Shown here piece after piece: positions 52,508-62,736 of a DNA stretch of 64,000 bases. The DNA lies in contig CAZKBH010000008.1 in NCBI GenBank assembly GCA_964550795.1, positions 1-64,000 on the forward strand. Reading direction: 5' to 3'. This DNA comes from M3007 sp964550795 (GTDB lineage Bacteria; Bacteroidota; Bacteroidia; Chitinophagales; Saprospiraceae). Under the pieces are notes generated by a model. It did not search any database and was not told where the DNA came from. It worked only from the letters and a program-made list of their open reading frames with translations. Numbering within the stretch: the stretch's first letter is position 1; each line of letters starts with the position of its first letter. The position numbers and the translations under genes were made by a program.

Positions 52508-55500
52508 ATGGTACGTTCATTACTATTAACATTTGCGATGCTCCTGCTCGGTGCAACCGTTGCGATAGCTCAGTCAACAGTGTTGACGGGCAGAATCATT
52601 GACGACGGTGCAGACCCGCTGATCGGAGCTACCGTAAAGGTGTCGAAAGGCGCAGAATTTATCCGTGGCTCTGTCACGGACTACAACGGCGACTACCGCA
52701 TCCAGCTGGATCCCGGTACGTACGACGTTGAGTTTTCCTACACGGGCTATCAAGCCCAGCGCATCACAGGCGTTCGGGTACTCAATGGTCAAATCACAAA
52801 CCAAGACGTGACGATGTCCAACTCAAACGTGTTTGATGAGGTGGAAATCGTAGGATATATTGTCCCGCTCATTGAGCAAGACAAGACCTCCAGCGGCCAA
52901 ACGCTCACCTCCGACCAAATCAAAAACCTCCCCACACGTAGTGTGAACACCATCGTGGCGACTACGGTGGGTGCTTCTTCGATTGACGGTGGGGCTGTAA
53001 ACATCAAAGGTGCCCGCTCAAACGGTACCGACTATTACATTGATGGTATTCGGGTTTCGGGTGGTATTCCGCCGGTCCAAGATCTGGAGCAGCTTCAGAT
53101 CATTACCAGCGGCTTGGGCGCAGAAATTGGTGACGTGACCGGTGGTATCGTGTCTGGTATCACCAAAGGCCCGGCCAGCAGCTTCCATGGCGGTTTCGAC
53201 ATCGAAAACTCAAAAGGCTTAGATGCATTTGGCTTTTTGTTGGCCACGGCCAATGTGAGCGGACCTATTATCAAGAAAAAACAAGCCGATGGCTCAGATC
53301 GCACCATTTTGGGTTTCCGGATTTCGGGTCAATATCTGACCCAGGACGAAGATGATCCGCCCGCTTTGCCCGTGTACCGCGCAAAGGAAAGCGTAATCAG
53401 AGATCTGGAGGTAAATCCGCTTCGCCGTATAGGTGGCAATATTGTCAACGGTGCGGAATTCCTTACCAACGATGATGTGGATGCGCTCAGCGCACGCCCC
53501 TTCCAAAAGAATACCCAGATTGACCTCAATGGTAAACTTGACCTCCGCATCACCAGAAATATTGATGTCAGTCTGACGGGTACCTTTGTGGATTCCCGTA
53601 ATCTGGTGGATGGCGGTGCGGCCTTGAACAATCCAGGTTGGTTCCTGCTCAACGCGCAGAACAATCCGACGCATTTCAACAACACCTATCGGGGGAATTT
53701 CCGATTCCGCCACCGTTTGGGAAGTGCGGAAGGAAGCAAAGATGAGGCAAGCAGCAATCGGGTCTCTATCAGCAATGCAAACTACACGATTCAGTTTGCG
53801 TACGAGCGTAATGCGTTCAAAACCTACGACCCACGTCACGAAGATCGTCTTTTCGACTACGGTTATATTGGTAAATTTGAAAACGAACAGGTGCCAACTT
53901 TTGGCCCAAACGACAATGGCGTGTGGGTTCATGAAGGGTACAATGACCAGTTCGTGCGTTACACACCTGGCACGCAAAATCCTACATTGGAGGCATACAA
54001 TTCGTTNNNNNNNNNNACGAGGAAAGCATTCGCACGTCCTTGTTTCCTGCTGACTTGACGTACTTATCCAGGAACGGTTTTTTCTCACAAGTTTATGACG
54101 ACGTCTGGGGCGGAATGTACGCCAATATCGGGGTGCCTTACAATCGCTTCCAAAAGAGCGAAACGGATATTGCAACCCTGAACGCGACCGTAGGTTTTGA
54201 CCTGCGTTTGGGCAAAAGTGGCACCCACAACATCCAGTTTGGTTTGTTGAATGAGCAGCGCAGTTCCCGTTTTTACCGGGTAAACCCAAACCAATTGTAC
54301 CTCTGGGGCAGTCAGTATGCCAATATCCACATCAATGGCTTGGATACCACACAAATCGTAGGAGACCCTGTATTTGTGAATCCTCCTGGTGTATTTGTGA
54401 ACCTGCACCCCTACGCGACCACCGATTTGCCGGAAAACCGTTTTTATCGTGAGGTCCGCAATTCGCTTGGATTGCCGCTGAATGAATGGGTAAACGTGAA
54501 CGCGCTGGATCCAAACCAGTTAAGTCTGTCCATGTTTTCCCCGCGTGAGTTGATGGATCAAAACCTTGTCGGGTATTATGGTTATGATCATTTGGGAAAT
54601 CGAACGGATGACGGGATTACGTTCAACGACTTTTTTAGAAGCCGTGACGTAGATGGCGTGCGTAACTTCCCCAATGCACCCCTGCGCCCCTTGTACCAGG
54701 CGGCTTGGTTGAAAGATAAATTTACGTTCAACAAAATGATTTTCAGCCTCGGGGTGCGTTTTGAGCGTTTCGACTTGAATACCAAGGTTTTGAAAGATCC
54801 GTATTCACTTTATCGCATCATGGATGCACGGACCTTCTTCTCTACGGTGCCAACTTCGGAACAACGCCCAAATACCATTGGCGATGATTTCAAAGTGTAC
54901 ACGAACAGCGAGCAAGACCCTTCCATTAAAGCATATCGCAATGGAGACACCTGGTATTTCCCGGATGGCCGCCAAGCCAATGACGGGAACGTTATTTTTG
55001 GCGGCGGCGTCGTGAACCCATACCTGTTTAATGTAAACGAAGACGTGACCACAGCGGACTTTGATCCAAACGGTTCTTTCGACGATTACACCCCACAGGT
55101 GAACTGGTTGCCTCGTCTGGCGTTCTCGTTCCCAATCTCAGAAAAAGCGAACTTCTTTGCGCACTATGATATCTTGGTGCAGCGCCCACCCAGCAATTGG
55201 GAGATGACACCGCGGGATTACTTCTACTTCTATCGCCCGGGTTCTAAAAACAACGCAAACCTGCGCCCAGAACGCGTAGTGGACTACGAAGTGGGTTTTC
55301 AACAGGAGTTGAACAAACGCTCTGCAATCAAATTCTCGGCCTACTACCGCGAATTCCGCGACATGATTCAGCGCCGTTCAGTATTGTACGTTCCGGTTAT
55401 CGGTCAGTACGAAACTTATGGCAACGTGGACTTTGGAACGGTAAAAGGTTTCACCTGGCAGTATGATCTGCGCCGTACTAAAAATACAGAAGTGCGCATT

Positions 55501-56139
55501 GCTTATACCCTGCAATTCGCAGATGGCACAGGATCGGACTCAGAATCACAACAAGGACTCACGCAGCGTGGTAACATCCGCTACCTGTTCCCGCTGAATT
55601 TCGACGAGCGTCACAACATCAGTACGACCATTGACTACCGTTTTGATGGTGGCAAAGGGTACAATGGCCCAATCGTGAACGGCAAAAAGATTCTTGCTGA
55701 CTTTGGGGTTAACCTGCTTGTATTTGCAGCATCTGGCCGCCCGTATACAGAAAAATTCAGACCGACTCGTTTTGGTGCAGCAGGTACAGTAGGTGCTGTG
55801 AATGGCAGCCGCCTGCCTTGGCGCTTCACTGTGGACCTGCGTGTTGACAAAACATTCCGCATCAATCCGAAAGGCAAAACACCGTTGGACATAAATATTT
55901 ACGCTCGCGCAGCCAACCTACTCAACCGTTTGAATATTTTGAACGTCTATGGTTCTACAGGGTCTCCAACGGATGATGGCTTCCTGGCATTTGCGGATGG
56001 CCTTGCTGCAGTTCGCCAAGTAGAAGAAACTGGTTTGAATCCACAGGCGTACTTAGATTCATATTCTTGGCTGGTACGTAATCCCAACAATTTTGCGTTG
56101 CCTCGCCGGATTTTTGTGGGGGCTTCTATTTTCTTCTAA
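52508..56139 (+). CDS. TonB-dependent receptor with CarboxypepD-reg-like domain, gap inside
   Basis: About 1210 residues. A signal peptide (ending AIAQS) is followed by a carboxypeptidase-regulatory-like domain (LTGRIIDDGADPLIGATVKV to YTGYQAQRITG). The plug starts near SSGQTLTSDQIKNLPTRSVN and includes VNIKGARSNGTDYYIDGIRV. The 22-strand barrel ends in RRIFVGASIFF. The gap at 54007-54016 breaks the frame; before it the reading is from 52508, after it the frame reads EESIRTSLFPADLTYLSRNG. It imports a substrate or works in export at the outer membrane. The next two genes (secreted protein, PorV/PorQ) probably form one unit with it. No SusD is present. Confidence 0.92.
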
Positions 56140-56220
56140 ACTTAAAATCTGAAAAAGAAGCATCGCATGTGCTGACCCAGATAACCACCAACATTTTAAA
56201 AATTAAAAAACACAAATACC

Positions 56221-59200
56221 ATGCGTATCAATAAACTTTGGATAATCGCCTTGCTGGCGTTGGGGGCTTTCGGTCTTCAGGCCCGCGAGCCGGATGGTCG
56301 GCCTAGGCCCACCCGATCCGCCAAAAAAGCGCAATACCGTGATGTGTGCGCCAATTCAGAAAGTCAAATTGACCAGGCAATCAACAACGTGCGTGCCCGA
56401 CTATTGGGTGGTGGCGACTGTTGGTGGGATTTCACGAACGGCCGCTACATCGTCCCAAAAGTGGATCCTGCATCTGGTCAACCAGAGGTGTCATCCATCT
56501 TTGCCGGTGCTGTATGGCTGGGCGGGATTGACCCGGGTGATAACCTCAAATTGGCTTGTCAAGATTACCGCAACGACGGCAGGAATGACTTCTGGCCTGG
56601 CCCGCTAACCTTGGGGGGGGTCACGGAATCATTCACTTGTGCCGACTGGGATCGTCACTTCCGAGTAACAGGCGACGAAATTCGCGTGCACTTGGCCAAT
56701 ATCGCCAAGGGTAACCTCAGTGAGGCTGACATCCCAAGAGGCCTGAAGTCCTGGCCCGCCAAAGGGAATCCCTACTTCTTCGAGGCCTGGGGTTTTGAGC
56801 TCCCCTTTACGGAGCAAGCATTGGCTGGTTTTTATGACAATGGCCCAACTTACGGCACATACGAGCCGCTTGAGGGCGATTATCCGTCCATTGAGATTCG
56901 TGGGTGTGAGCTTGATAAATATCCAGATGAAATGATTTTCTGGATATACAACGACCATGGCGGCGGCCAGGCGCACGCACGTACCAATGGCCGACCCATT
57001 CAGATGGAAGTGCAGGTGCAAGCATTCGGCTATACGACGAATGATGAGTTGAATGACATGACCTTCCAGCGCTATAAACTTATCAACCGTGCTTCTGACC
57101 GGATTGACTCTATGTTTTTTGCCATGTGGGTGGATGCCGACCTTGGCTGCTCGGATGACGACTATATTGGTTGCGACACCGCGAAAAGCCTGATGTATGT
57201 TTACAACCAGGATGCTGTGGACGGACAGCCCGGGGCGAACTGTGCTGGTGCCGTGCCTACCTACGGTACTAAAATTCCGATATTGGGTGTGGACTATTTC
57301 CGCGGTCCACTGGGCGTGCGTCTGGAGCCTGATAGCTTGGATCCAAGTGGTTTTTCCGAGGTGGAATACGAATTGGGCATGAATTCGTTCATGTACTACA
57401 ATCGTACTGGGACTGGCCCTGCGGGTACCGTTGACCCCTCGGCACCCAATGAGTATTACAACTACATCACGGGTTCTTGGCGTGATGGAACCCCGCTTAC
57501 CTATGGGGGAAGTGGTTACGACCTCAGCAACCCGAACGCGCCACGTATCCGCTACTGTTTCACAGAGCCGCCTAATGACCCTGCTGGCTGGAGTATGTGT
57601 ACGGCTAACCTGCCCTTGGCAGACCGGCGTACGCTGCAAGCATCCGGTCCATTCACGCTCCGTCCTGGCGCAGTAAATGAACTTATTATTGGTGTTCCAT
57701 GGGTGCCGGATCAGGAGTATCCTTGTCCAGATATGGAAGGACTCTTCCGTGCGGACAAACTTGCTCAAGGTCTTTTTGACAACTGTTTTGAGTTGTTGGA
57801 CGGCCCGGATGCACCAACGGCTGACTGGATTGAGTTGAACAAAGAAGTGGTGGTGGTTTTGACCAACAGGCCATTCCCGGAATCCAACAATTTCAGGTTT
57901 GAAAATGAGGACTATCAGCAAGAAGATTTCCTCGCACCGGATAGCATTAAAGACCATCCGGATCCTGCTGTTCGTGAGACGGCGCTGTACCGTTTTGAGG
58001 GCTACAAAATCTATCAATTGCGCAGTGAAAACGTGTCGTCGAGAGATTATGACAACCCGGACCAAGGTCGCTTGGTGTATCAGGTTGACGTTAAAAACGG
58101 CATCAAAAAGCTTTACAACTGGGAGGAAACACGCGACCCAACAACGAATAAGTTGGTGTATTTCCCCGTCATTCAGGTAGATGGTGCTGATAATGGCATT
58201 CGACATACCTTCAGTATCAAAGAGGATCAGTTTGCAAGTGGTAACGATCGTAGCTTCGTCAATCACAAGAAATACTATTTCTCTGTAGTTGCGTATGCGC
58301 ACAACAGCTTTGCGCCGATGGATCCTTTTGCACAGCCTTCTGCAACCGGGCAACCACGTCCGTACCTCGCTGGTCGTAGAAATATCCAAATCAAGACCGT
58401 GATTCCTCGTCCTGTGGTGGATTTGTCGCTCAACTCCGCTTATGGAGATGGTGTGGTGATTACTCGTCTGGAAGGGGCCGGTACAGGCACCAACTTCCTC
58501 GACCTGGATGATGCAACCAGACAAAGTGTGGTTTCAAACAACTTTGACAGCACTTTGACTTATCGACCAGGCCGCGGCCCGGTATCGGTAACGATCTTTA
58601 ATCCATTTGAGATTCAAGATGGGGAGTATGAATTGTCTATCGTGGATGGAAATCTGACAGATACTAAAGTAGATGCAGACGCCCGTTGGCAACTGCGCAA
58701 ACTTCCTGACGGCCAGATAATTGCCTCTGAAAAAACAATAGAACAGCTCAATGAGCAAGTTGTACCGGAATATGGCTTCTCTGTTTCGATTGAACAAGGT
58801 AATGAGCCCGGTTCATTGGTCAATGAGCGGAATGGTGCCATTGGCGCTGAGGTGGAGTATTCCAATCCCAATGATGCTTGGCTGTTTGGCTTCCCGGATG
58901 ACCTCCCTAACCCATTCTTAAATTTCAATTATGTAAAAACGGGGCCGCTTGAAATAAACGAAGCACTAGATCCGAATAGGGCGCTGAGTACCATGGGTGA
59001 TGGATGGTTTGTACCGTATGCTCTGGCAGAATGGCGCAACGATCCTCCTATTATCTCACCAGCATGGATGAATACCTTGAACAATGCCGCGCTGGGAAAT
59101 ATTCCGGACAAGTTGGCGCGTTTGACCAATGTTGACATCGTGCTGACCAAGGATAAGTCGCTCTGGAGCCGCTGCGTAGTCGTCGAAACTGCATCTGTAA

Positions 59201-60270
59201 ACTTCACGTCGGATACCAGCGTGGTTAAAATGCAAAACAATGGTAACCGTGGGCGATTGATGTTTGACACGCGTTACGCGCTTTCTGTGGGCAAAGAGGA
59301 CAACAATGGAGATGGCTTGCCAGATCCGGACGGAGAACTCAACCCCACGACCGCCCCTGCAAATCAGGGTATCCCTGCCGCCCAACAAGGCACACCTGTA
59401 CACGGTATGGGATGGTTCCCTGGTTATGCGATTGACGTAGAAACAGGCCGCCGTTTGAACATTTTCTTTGGTGAAAACTCCGGTTACAGCAGTGCGCTCA
59501 ATCCGAATTTCACGGGACGTGATATGATGTGGAATCCAACGGAACAATTTTTCGACCCTAATTTGCCGGGTTTCTGGGGTGGTGCTGTGCTGGGTGGTCA
59601 CCACTGGATTTACGTGATGAACACAAATTATGATTCTTGCACAGCGTTGCGCAAGCGCTTAACGCCAGAATTTGGCGCAGCAGCACTCAAAGTTCAACAA
59701 GTGGGTAGGATTGATTGGGCAGGCATGCTTCAATTAGCACCTAATTTCAAAATGAATTCCCTCAAGGACGGGTTGATTCCGAACGACACGCGCATCAAAC
59801 TTCGCGTAGAGAATCCTTACCAGACTTGGTACAATGACGAGGATGGCAATAAGAAGACGGGTCACCCGAAATACCGGTTTAAAATTGAGGGCAAACAACC
59901 GATTGCACTGTCTGAGGTTGCCGTCGAAAATGCGCTTGATTCGGTGAAAATGGTGCCTAACCCTTATTATGGGTTCTCTGATTACGAGACTTCGCAGTTC
60001 TCGAACATCGTTAAAATCACCAATTTGCCGGGTAAGTGCAAGGTCACGATTTACTCGCTGGACGGTAAGTTCATCCGCCAGTATAACCGTGATGAGCAGT
60101 ACATGCCTTACAATCAAATTTCCCCAGCCATTGAGTGGGATTTGAAAAACAGCAAGGGCATTCCGATAGCTAGTGGCGTGTATTTAATCCATGTCAGTGC
60201 ACCCGATATGGGAGAACGTACACTCAAGTGGTTTGGCATAGGGCGACAATATGACCCCTCGGGGCTGTAA
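56221..60270 (+). CDS. Large secreted protein of the TonB receptor / PorV unit
   Basis: 1349 residues with a signal peptide (ending LQAREPD, about 22). The N-terminal third has KKAQYRDVCANSESQIDQAI and ISSIFAGAVWLGGIDPGDNL-like text near 95, typical of large Bacteroidota proteins encoded beside PorV-family genes. The last 100 residues (NPYYGFSDYETSQFSNIVKI, WDLKNSKGIPIASGVYLIHV) form a FlgD/T9SS-CTD-like beta domain, but the tail KWFGIGRQYDPSGL differs from the usual basic ending. It is expected at the cell surface or released. It begins 81 bases after the receptor stop. Confidence 0.82.
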   Translation: MRINKLWIIALLALGAFGLQAREPDGRPRPTRSAKKAQYRDVCANSESQIDQAINNVRARLLGGGDCWWDFTNGRYIVPKVDPASGQPEVSSIFAGAVWLGGIDPGDNLKLACQDYRNDGRNDFWPGPLTLGGVTESFTCADWDRHFRVTGDEIRVHLANIAKGNLSEADIPRGLKSWPAKGNPYFFEAWGFELPFTEQALAGFYDNGPTYGTYEPLEGDYPSIEIRGCELDKYPDEMIFWIYNDHGGGQAHARTNGRPIQMEVQVQAFGYTTNDELNDMTFQRYKLINRASDRIDSMFFAMWVDADLGCSDDDYIGCDTAKSLMYVYNQDAVDGQPGANCAGAVPTYGTKIPILGVDYFRGPLGVRLEPDSLDPSGFSEVEYELGMNSFMYYNRTGTGPAGTVDPSAPNEYYNYITGSWRDGTPLTYGGSGYDLSNPNAPRIRYCFTEPPNDPAGWSMCTANLPLADRRTLQASGPFTLRPGAVNELIIGVPWVPDQEYPCPDMEGLFRADKLAQGLFDNCFELLDGPDAPTADWIELNKEVVVVLTNRPFPESNNFRFENEDYQQEDFLAPDSIKDHPDPAVRETALYRFEGYKIYQLRSENVSSRDYDNPDQGRLVYQVDVKNGIKKLYNWEETRDPTTNKLVYFPVIQVDGADNGIRHTFSIKEDQFASGNDRSFVNHKKYYFSVVAYAHNSFAPMDPFAQPSATGQPRPYLAGRRNIQIKTVIPRPVVDLSLNSAYGDGVVITRLEGAGTGTNFLDLDDATRQSVVSNNFDSTLTYRPGRGPVSVTIFNPFEIQDGEYELSIVDGNLTDTKVDADARWQLRKLPDGQIIASEKTIEQLNEQVVPEYGFSVSIEQGNEPGSLVNERNGAIGAEVEYSNPNDAWLFGFPDDLPNPFLNFNYVKTGPLEINEALDPNRALSTMGDGWFVPYALAEWRNDPPIISPAWMNTLNNAALGNIPDKLARLTNVDIVLTKDKSLWSRCVVVETASVNFTSDTSVVKMQNNGNRGRLMFDTRYALSVGKEDNNGDGLPDPDGELNPTTAPANQGIPAAQQGTPVHGMGWFPGYAIDVETGRRLNIFFGENSGYSSALNPNFTGRDMMWNPTEQFFDPNLPGFWGGAVLGGHHWIYVMNTNYDSCTALRKRLTPEFGAAALKVQQVGRIDWAGMLQLAPNFKMNSLKDGLIPNDTRIKLRVENPYQTWYNDEDGNKKTGHPKYRFKIEGKQPIALSEVAVENALDSVKMVPNPYYGFSDYETSQFSNIVKITNLPGKCKVTIYSLDGKFIRQYNRDEQYMPYNQISPAIEWDLKNSKGIPIASGVYLIHVSAPDMGERTLKWFGIGRQYDPSGL

Positions 60271-60420
60271 CGTCTTTGTCAATCACCCGTTGATATGGGT
60301 TGATGTGGTTTATGAGGGCTGAGATTTGTCTATAACGCAGCAAATGCGATGGATAAAATCAGGTTTCATAAACCATATCAATCCGCATCAACTATTTTAA
60401 CTTACACTCATTCTTCAGTC

Positions 60421-61461
60421 ATGAACAAAAAATACATACTTCTGCTCGCGCTCGCGGCTTTTTTCAGCACAGGTGTGGCCTTCGCGGGCAACCCTGACCG
60501 TCAGGGTGAAGCAGGTGCCAATCAGCTCATTATCAATCCATGGGCACGTTGCGCGGGCCTTCATGCCATGAATACCGCCAATACCTCAGGTGCGGAGGCG
60601 ATGTACCTCAACGTGGCAGGACTTTCCCGGGTCACCGGGTCACAAATTCAAATTGGCCATACCCGGTACATTGCGGATATCAATCTCAATGCAATCGGTT
60701 TTGCCGTACCTGTTGGGAATGGCGGTGGTGCCTTCGGGATCAGCCTTGTAGCGATGGATATGGGCGATTTTGATCTTACCACGGTGGAAACTCCGGAAGG
60801 TTCCGGTGCAACGTTCAGCCCAACCTATTTCAACATGGGGCTTTCGTACGCGCACCTGTTTGAGAACAAAGTATCGGTGGGTATTACAGCCAAGATTGTA
60901 AATGAAGCCATCAGCAATGCCGCTGCCCGCGCTTTTGCATTGGATGCCGGTGTACAGTATGTGACCGGCGAGAACGACAATTTCAGGTTCGGAATCTCGC
61001 TTCGTAATGTTGGTTCAAAGATGCGGTTTACTGGGGAGGGGCTCTCGAAGCAGTTGCCAAATCCCGGGCCAGTTAACTACAATAGCACCTATTACGAGCG
61101 TGCAAATGCTTATGAATTGCCATCACAACTAAACCTTGGGGTTTCTTATGACTGGCTTTTGGGTAGTCAAAATCGTTTGACTATGATGGGCAACTTTACC
61201 TCCAACGCGTTTTCGCGCGACCAATTGGGCGGCGGCTTAGAACTTACTGTTGGCAAAAACTTCGCGCTGCGCGCAGGGTACAAAGCTGAGTTGGATGCCA
61301 TAGAAGACGAAGCAACCATTGACAATGGCCTTAGCGGTGGCATTAGCTTTTCTACACCCGTTCGCAAAGGTTCTGATACCCGCATCGGGCTGGATTATGG
61401 CTACCGTCAGACCAAAATTTTCAACGGAATTCACAACTTGGGCCTCCGCATGGAGTTCTAA
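60421..61461 (+). CDS. PorV/PorQ family outer-membrane protein
   Basis: 346 residues from the ATG at 60421, which opens a clear signal peptide (ending GVAFA). A longer start at 60349 is rejected. Mature sequence begins GNPDRQGEAGANQLIINPWA and has MNTANTSGAEAMYLNVAGLS, the PorV/PorQ signature. It is a 14-strand-type barrel ending in HNLGLRMEF. PorV moves T9SS substrates from the translocon to the attachment complex; here it probably serves the 1349-residue protein encoded just before it. A terminator follows at 61466-61493. Confidence 0.9.
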   Translation: MNKKYILLLALAAFFSTGVAFAGNPDRQGEAGANQLIINPWARCAGLHAMNTANTSGAEAMYLNVAGLSRVTGSQIQIGHTRYIADINLNAIGFAVPVGNGGGAFGISLVAMDMGDFDLTTVETPEGSGATFSPTYFNMGLSYAHLFENKVSVGITAKIVNEAISNAAARAFALDAGVQYVTGENDNFRFGISLRNVGSKMRFTGEGLSKQLPNPGPVNYNSTYYERANAYELPSQLNLGVSYDWLLGSQNRLTMMGNFTSNAFSRDQLGGGLELTVGKNFALRAGYKAELDAIEDEATIDNGLSGGISFSTPVRKGSDTRIGLDYGYRQTKIFNGIHNLGLRMEF

Positions 61462-61465
61462 ATTG

Positions 61466-61493
61466 AAGAAAAAGCACTAAGGGCTTTTTTCTT
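61466..61493 (+). terminator. Terminator of the TonB receptor-PorV unit
   Basis: AAGAAAAAGC (61466-61475) pairs with GCTTTTTTCTT (61483-61493) around ACTAAGG; the T run forms part of the stem. It starts 4 bases after the PorV/PorQ stop. Confidence 0.65.
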
Positions 61494-61508
61494 TGCCCTA
61501 ACTGCCCC

Positions 61509-61516
61509 TATCTTTG
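61509..61516 (+). promoter_or_regulatory. Probable promoter -7 box for greA
   Basis: TATCTTTG fits TAnnTTTG. Transcription from here would give greA a leader of about 150 bases containing the hairpin at 61531-61574. Confidence 0.5.
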
Positions 61517-61530
61517 TGTCAAGTTTAATG

Positions 61531-61574
61531 CAGGAACGTTCTCGCCCACACGGCAAGGACGTTTCTGTTTTTTT
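61531..61574 (+). promoter_or_regulatory. Possible attenuator in the greA leader
   Basis: CAGGAACGT (61531-61539) pairs with ACGTTTCTG (61559-61567) with one G-U pair, with further inner pairing, followed by TTTTTTT. This is an intrinsic-terminator shape placed between a -7 box and greA. Confidence 0.5.
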
Positions 61575-61636
61575 CTGCCCATACCTGCCGCACCGCCTTG
61601 ATCTTCTGTTGCGGTGTGAAAGATGAATCTTCCAGC

Positions 61637-61669
<33 letters not shown>

Positions 61670-61673
61670 AAAA

Positions 61674-62150
61674 ATGGCAAATTACACGTACCTGACACAG
61701 GGAGGTTACGACAAACTGAAGTCGGAATTGGAAGAATTGAGGTCGAATGGCCGTGCAGAAGCGGCTCAAGCCATCGCAGAAGCCCGCGCACAAGGCGATC
61801 TTTCCGAAAACGCCGAATACGACGCTGCTAAAAATGCACAAGGTTTGCTCGAACTTAAAATCAGTGAACTGGAGACCGTACTCGCGACGGCCCGTATCAT
61901 AGATGAAAGCCTGTTGGACGACTCCAAAGTGGCCATACTTTCCAATGTGACCATCAAAAATCTCAAAACAGGAAAGGAGATGACCTACAAACTGGTGTCT
62001 GAAACTGAAGCGGACGCCAAACAAATGAGAATCTCCGTTACCTCACCGATTGGCCAAGGCCTGCTTGGCAAAGTAAGAGGCGAGGTCGCACACGTGACCA
62101 CTCCTGGCGGCTCTCTGGAATTTGAAGTCGTAGATATTTCGGTTGGGTAA
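61674..62150 (+). CDS. greA: Transcription elongation factor GreA
   Basis: 158 residues, the standard length. The N-terminal coiled coil carries the opening YLTQGGYDKLKSELEELRSN and the conserved acidic tip ARAQGDLSENAEYDAAKNAQ (about 40-59), which reaches the RNA polymerase active site to stimulate transcript cleavage. The C-terminal FKBP-like domain includes ISVTSPIGQGLLGKVRGE. The leader has a possible attenuator and a 7-base repeat; a terminator follows at 62180-62210. Confidence 0.97.
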   Translation: MANYTYLTQGGYDKLKSELEELRSNGRAEAAQAIAEARAQGDLSENAEYDAAKNAQGLLELKISELETVLATARIIDESLLDDSKVAILSNVTIKNLKTGKEMTYKLVSETEADAKQMRISVTSPIGQGLLGKVRGEVAHVTTPGGSLEFEVVDISVG

Positions 62151-62179
62151 TACGCCCACGCGAGTTAGCTATATTTTAC

Positions 62180-62210
62180 ATCGCCGAAGCTCCGCATGAG
62201 CTTCGGCGAT
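62180..62210 (+). terminator. Terminator of greA, next to the thioesterase promoter
   Basis: ATCGCCGAAGCTC (62180-62192) and its exact reverse complement (62198-62210) form a 13-base stem with a 5-base loop, followed by TTACTTTTG. Confidence 0.85.
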
Positions 62211-62211
62211 T

Positions 62212-62219
62212 TACTTTTG
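62212..62219 (+). promoter_or_regulatory. Promoter -7 box for the PaaI-type gene
   Basis: TACTTTTG fits TAnnTTTG, ends 5 bases before the ATG and coincides with the T-rich tail of the greA terminator. Confidence 0.6.
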
Positions 62220-62224
62220 CAGCC

Positions 62225-62632
62225 ATGACGCCACTCGAAATTTTTCATAAAATGTACGATAACGACCCCTTTAGCAAATGGCTGGGGGTGGAACTTGTTT
62301 CCATTGAAGCGGGTTCATGTATCTTGAAAATGACGGTACGCAACGAAATGCTGAACGGTTTCGGGGTCGCGCACGGGGGGATTTCTTTCTCCCTGGCAGA
62401 CAGTGCTTTCGCGTTTGCCTGCAACACGCACGGACGGCACTCGGTATCCATTCATTGTACGGTGGAACACGTAGCCCCAGTTTTTGAGCACGATGTCTTA
62501 ACTGCCGAAGCACGGGAGGATAATCTGGGCAAATCTCTTTCCAATTACGCCATCAAAGTGACCAAGCAGGATGGTACTCCAGTCGCATTTTTCCGAGGGG
62601 TAGCCTATCGCAAACAACAGGTTTGGGAGTGA
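62225..62632 (+). CDS. PaaI family hotdog thioesterase
   Basis: 135 residues, single hotdog domain. Conserved catalytic positions N44 (EMLNGFG), H50GG and D59 (FSLADSAF) match PaaI-type acyl-CoA thioesterases, and CTVEHVAPVFEHDVLTAEAR covers the second half. It hydrolyses acyl- or aryl-acetyl-CoA esters in the cytoplasm. No paa catabolic genes are nearby, so a general CoA-recycling role is equally likely. Confidence 0.93.
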   Translation: MTPLEIFHKMYDNDPFSKWLGVELVSIEAGSCILKMTVRNEMLNGFGVAHGGISFSLADSAFAFACNTHGRHSVSIHCTVEHVAPVFEHDVLTAEAREDNLGKSLSNYAIKVTKQDGTPVAFFRGVAYRKQQVWE

Positions 62633-62736
62633 ACAAAGCCGGGTTTGAACGGGAGGGATTTGCCCGTAAACTCACTATCAAAAACGGTGAACTGATTGAT
62701 GTGATTTTGATGGCCAAGTTCCGGGCTACTCAATGA
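62632..62736 (+). pseudogene. C-terminal fragment of a GNAT acetyltransferase
   Basis: A 34-codon frame reads NKAGFEREGFARKLTIKNG then ELIDVILMAKFRATQ and stops at 62734-62736. GFEREGFARK...NGELIDVILM is the closing pattern of RimJ/RimL-type GNAT domains (GFxxEGxxR...G...D...M). The rest of the domain is missing; the frame begins inside the end of the PaaI gene. It is a relic of a deleted or rearranged gene. It overlaps the end of the convergent T9SS gene by 7 bases. Confidence 0.6.

Noticed and set aside
56629..58524. 631-residue open frame on the minus strand
   Set aside because: Antisense to the 1349-residue secreted protein; composition (His, Arg, Val-rich) is that of a mirror frame.
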